A stretch of 64,000 bases of DNA from Embiotoca jacksoni. Taxonomy: Eukaryota > Chordata > Actinopteri > Embiotocidae. The stretch lies in contig JAKOON010000012.1 in NCBI GenBank assembly GCA_022577435.1, forward strand, positions 13,448,085 to 13,512,084, in the 5' to 3' direction. The number at the start of each line of letters is the position of its first letter. Position 1 is the first letter of the stretch. The notes under the pieces are model-generated. The model saw nothing but the letters and a program-made list of their open reading frames with translations. It was not told the origin of the DNA and did not search any database. Of this stretch, positions 61,136-64,000 are shown piece after piece. The translations under genes were made by a program, and so were the position numbers.

Positions 61136-64000
61136 AGATGTCAGAAGTCAGAAAGGGGAAGGAGGAAGAGAAAGGAGAGAGAGAGAGAGGGTTGTTTCAG
61201 CCTCCACTGATGCTTCCTGAAACAGAGGAAAGAATGCAGGCTATTTTTGGTCCAGCACTGAGATTCCCTTCTACTTTGTGTGCCTCTAAACACAGTAGCG
61301 GATGGGTTTAAGGAAAAGCTTATGAATTCATCGGAAGGGAAACATGGCACCCAATATACCGTCTGAGATTATACAAACAGCTAAATTAAGCTTTGGCTAT
61401 TGCTTCTGTCGGAAACCTTGAAAAGGAAAACAAATGGCCTTTTCAGGAATTTATAAAAATAACTTTGTTGTCAACTATTGTGTCTGGACCGAGTTTGATT
61501 GGAAGATCTGGCTAAAGGGTTTCTGCAGTGTATTACAAGCACTACACACAGAGGGCTCTAAAGCATTTAAATAAAGGAAAGTAAAAAGTCATATTTATGT
61601 TCAGGGAGACAGAGAAGACCACAGCATGTTCAGGTAATGCTGTGTGCATGTATAAAAAGTATTATTGGTGACATTGTAATGATTTCCAATACAGGATACT
61701 TACAGATTTCCTGGTGTCAAGTTTAGGGACATGTTGGCTAGATGTATAGCCGAGCCCATGATTAGTCTGAAGAGTAAATTATATACCAAAGGAAATTACA
61801 CCCTGGCTTTATTTAATAAAACCATTTCAAAGTCCAGTTCCACAAGAAGTTTGGAATTCCTGGAAAAGTATCTGCAGTTCGCTTTCCTAACAGTCATAAT
61901 CAAGAGGTATGGTCATCCACAATATAATAAACAGTTAAAATACATGTTAAATATAATGATTGTGATTGGAGTGACTTGTCATCAGCAGCAGCACAGAAAT
62001 CTGTCCTTGTACATGTTAGTGTTTAAAAACTAATATAATATAGTCAGCGTGATATCAACATTTAAGCCTCTTTTCTCAAAATAATCTAATTGGTTTGTGG
62101 CTTTCACTGTGACTGTGACTGTGACTTTTATTTCCATAATTTCCATCACAGTTTTTAAGGACACTAGAAGCGTAAATAAAAGGTAAAAAATCATCTTACT
62201 TTGGCCCAAAAGCCCTAACTGGAATTTTATGTGTAGAATTTGGGGAAATTAGCTACAAGCAAGTGCTACCTGAATCTGTTTGTAATAAAGACATATAATT
62301 ATACAATTTCTGAAACCTAACGGCAAAATCTATAGATATAAAAAAAAAAAATAATCTGGATTAGCCATGTGATCACTCTAAAACTGATTGCTGGTCTTAA
62401 TGCAGGACTCCTGTTATTACACTGTTCTGATGCTGCTGTTAATTTAGTTATTAGTTGTTATTATTAGTTATTACCTGGGAAACTTTGTGTATTCAAAGTA
62501 TCTTAAAATTGTGTACCATTACACGATACTTTTAAAACAATAAAATAGGCTACTTGGTATTTTGGCGGTTTGAAATATCCATGCGTGCAGTGCTGCTGGA
62601 GATCACTGGGATGATGCTCCACCACGTTTCTACATTCAGTAAAGCAGTAACATGCAAGAGAGCCAACAAAAACAAAATGAAATGGTCAAAGTTGTCATAT
62701 CAACATTTAGGTGTATTGATTGATTCATGATGTTTACTGTAAGTCTGTTTTGGATCCGCTACTGTTAGCCTTGTTAAAGTTAGCGCATTATGTTTTGTGT
62801 TGATGAAAACTCAACACTTCCTGTATCAGGAAATAATACTTTGAGTAATAAAGAACACCCGTTGAACAAAGCAGGATAATATTGTTGACTTTAATAAATT
62901 CAAGTGAGTTAAATATACATTATAGATTACTGTAAACTGTAAAATTGTCTCCACAGCAGTTGCACAACCTAACATATGATTTACAGCTTAACTGTGTTTG
63001 CATGAGTGCACATGATGAGTACAGATGCACTCCGGTACTTCAAATATCACTACACCCCTAAAAATTACTTTTAGTGACACCTTGAGCTCAGATTATCTGA
63101 TATCACCAGAAACATGAGAAGGTGGTGGACCTGCAGCTGATTCATTATTTGTGGATGTTTCATAAACTGAAGGCCAAACTGTGTCATCTTCTAGCTATTG
63201 GAATAGTAGTTAAAATCCATATACATACTAGTATGAGACCATTGTGAAATAATGTTTGTGAGCTTTGTTCAAAAGAACTTTAGTTTTTCAAACTATTTAT
63301 CCAGCCAACAGCATTACTTATGTTACTGTGTTAATAATGTAAAATACCGTAATTGCAGGTTTTGTGAGGGCCCTCCCTTGTTGGGGTTCTGGTTTTTTTC
63401 ACTACGATGCCCCGGTGTGTCACTGGACAAAAACATACCAGACCAACCACTATATTTTATAAGGGTAATACTAGACTTAACTATACCCTGGAGCTAAAAT
63501 AGCATAATTATTGTAATGTAATGCTCTTTAAGTCTGCAGACACTCTGTAGTTTATTGAGGTAGAAATAAGTGGATATCAACTTTTTTTTACCAGGGTGTC
63601 TGCAAGTTTCATCAGTTTAGATTTAAGGTCACTGTGAGGTCAATCAGAATGGAAAAAAGTTCCACTTTAATTAAAAGGCAGAAAGTGGATCTATCTCTGA
63701 CTGACCTATTTAATTTGCCAGCAAAATAATTGTACAAAAGAAGACCACAGCATTTGTAAGTTTTGTTAGACCTAAAATGCAATTTAAAGCAGTATATTTA
63801 CCTCATTTAAAAAAAATTATGCTCGCAAAACTGCTCACTTTTTGATCAGACTGTTTTCCTTGTGTCACAATAAAAACCCATTGTGTCAGAGCTGAGTTCT
63901 TCCTTAGATAAAGCCTTTGTTCCTGCTTTTCAGAAAAAATGTTGTGACAATGCTACTTACAGTAATGTATTCTGCATTATTGTGCTTTCTGTCTGTTCGT

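Larger units (their letters stand above)
57459..64000 (-). other. rbms3: rbms3 intron upstream of the linker exon (5' end outside window)
   Basis: No exon encoding the N-terminus (MYPQY...YYYPHYLQ-type) was seen. CA/GT tracts, a pyrimidine tract, a mariner 5' end and short homopolymers are present. In 57600-58680, 59040-60050, 60660-61070 and 61150-64000 I see only AT-rich intronic sequence. Confidence 0.8.

Overview
The window looks like a piece of a teleost fish chromosome. It is AT-rich, non-coding over about 99% of its length, full of long (CA)n/(GT)n microsatellites, and carries repeat families typical of ray-finned fish: Tc1/mariner, hAT and piggyBac-type MITEs, a tRNA-derived SINE, and an L2/Rex-like LINE remnant. 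There are no bacterial-style operons, CRISPR arrays or tRNA/rRNA genes.

One protein-coding gene is supported. It lies on the minus strand and is an RBMS-family (c-myc single-strand binding protein) RNA-binding protein, most likely rbms3. Five consecutive internal exons are present, in transcription order 57458-57268, 47081-47023, 39200-39109, 11583-11426 and 10334-10255. They have GT-AG splice sites and phases that fit together, and they join into about 193 codons covering the linker before RRM1, all of RRM1, and RRM2 up to just past its RNP1 strand. The first coding exon must lie beyond position 64000. The C-terminal exons must lie before position 1. Introns are about 10.2, 7.8, 27.5 and 1.1 kb, plus two cut by the window edges. 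I recognise no second gene.

The rest is intronic. Positions 1-10254 hold a Tc1-like remnant, a hAT-type MITE, a mariner remnant, a nearly full-length broken Tc1-like transposon and a facing GT/CA microsatellite pair. The 1.1-kb intron between the last two exons has about 230 bp of facing microsatellite. The 27.5-kb intron holds a mariner remnant, a LINE-tail repeat, an interrupted Tc1-like copy, a hAT end and a palindromic piggyBac-type MITE. The 7.8-kb intron holds a SINE, a hAT MITE and a second piggyBac-type MITE in inverted orientation. The 10.2-kb intron holds two interspersed repeats just upstream of exon 47081-47023, a hAT-like MITE, a LINE reverse-transcriptase remnant and a GATA tract. 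Positions 57459-64000 hold several CA tracts, a long pyrimidine tract and a mariner 5' end.

I found no convincing novel protein system. The most interesting points are features of the rbms3 transcript: a polyglycine tract in the RBMS linker, a NAGNAG acceptor, a predicted UG/CA hairpin in the 1.1-kb intron, inverted MITEs flanking one RRM1 exon, G-quadruplex-like motifs, and a pyrimidine-rich, TTAAT-containing repeat family of about 100 bp seen three times.
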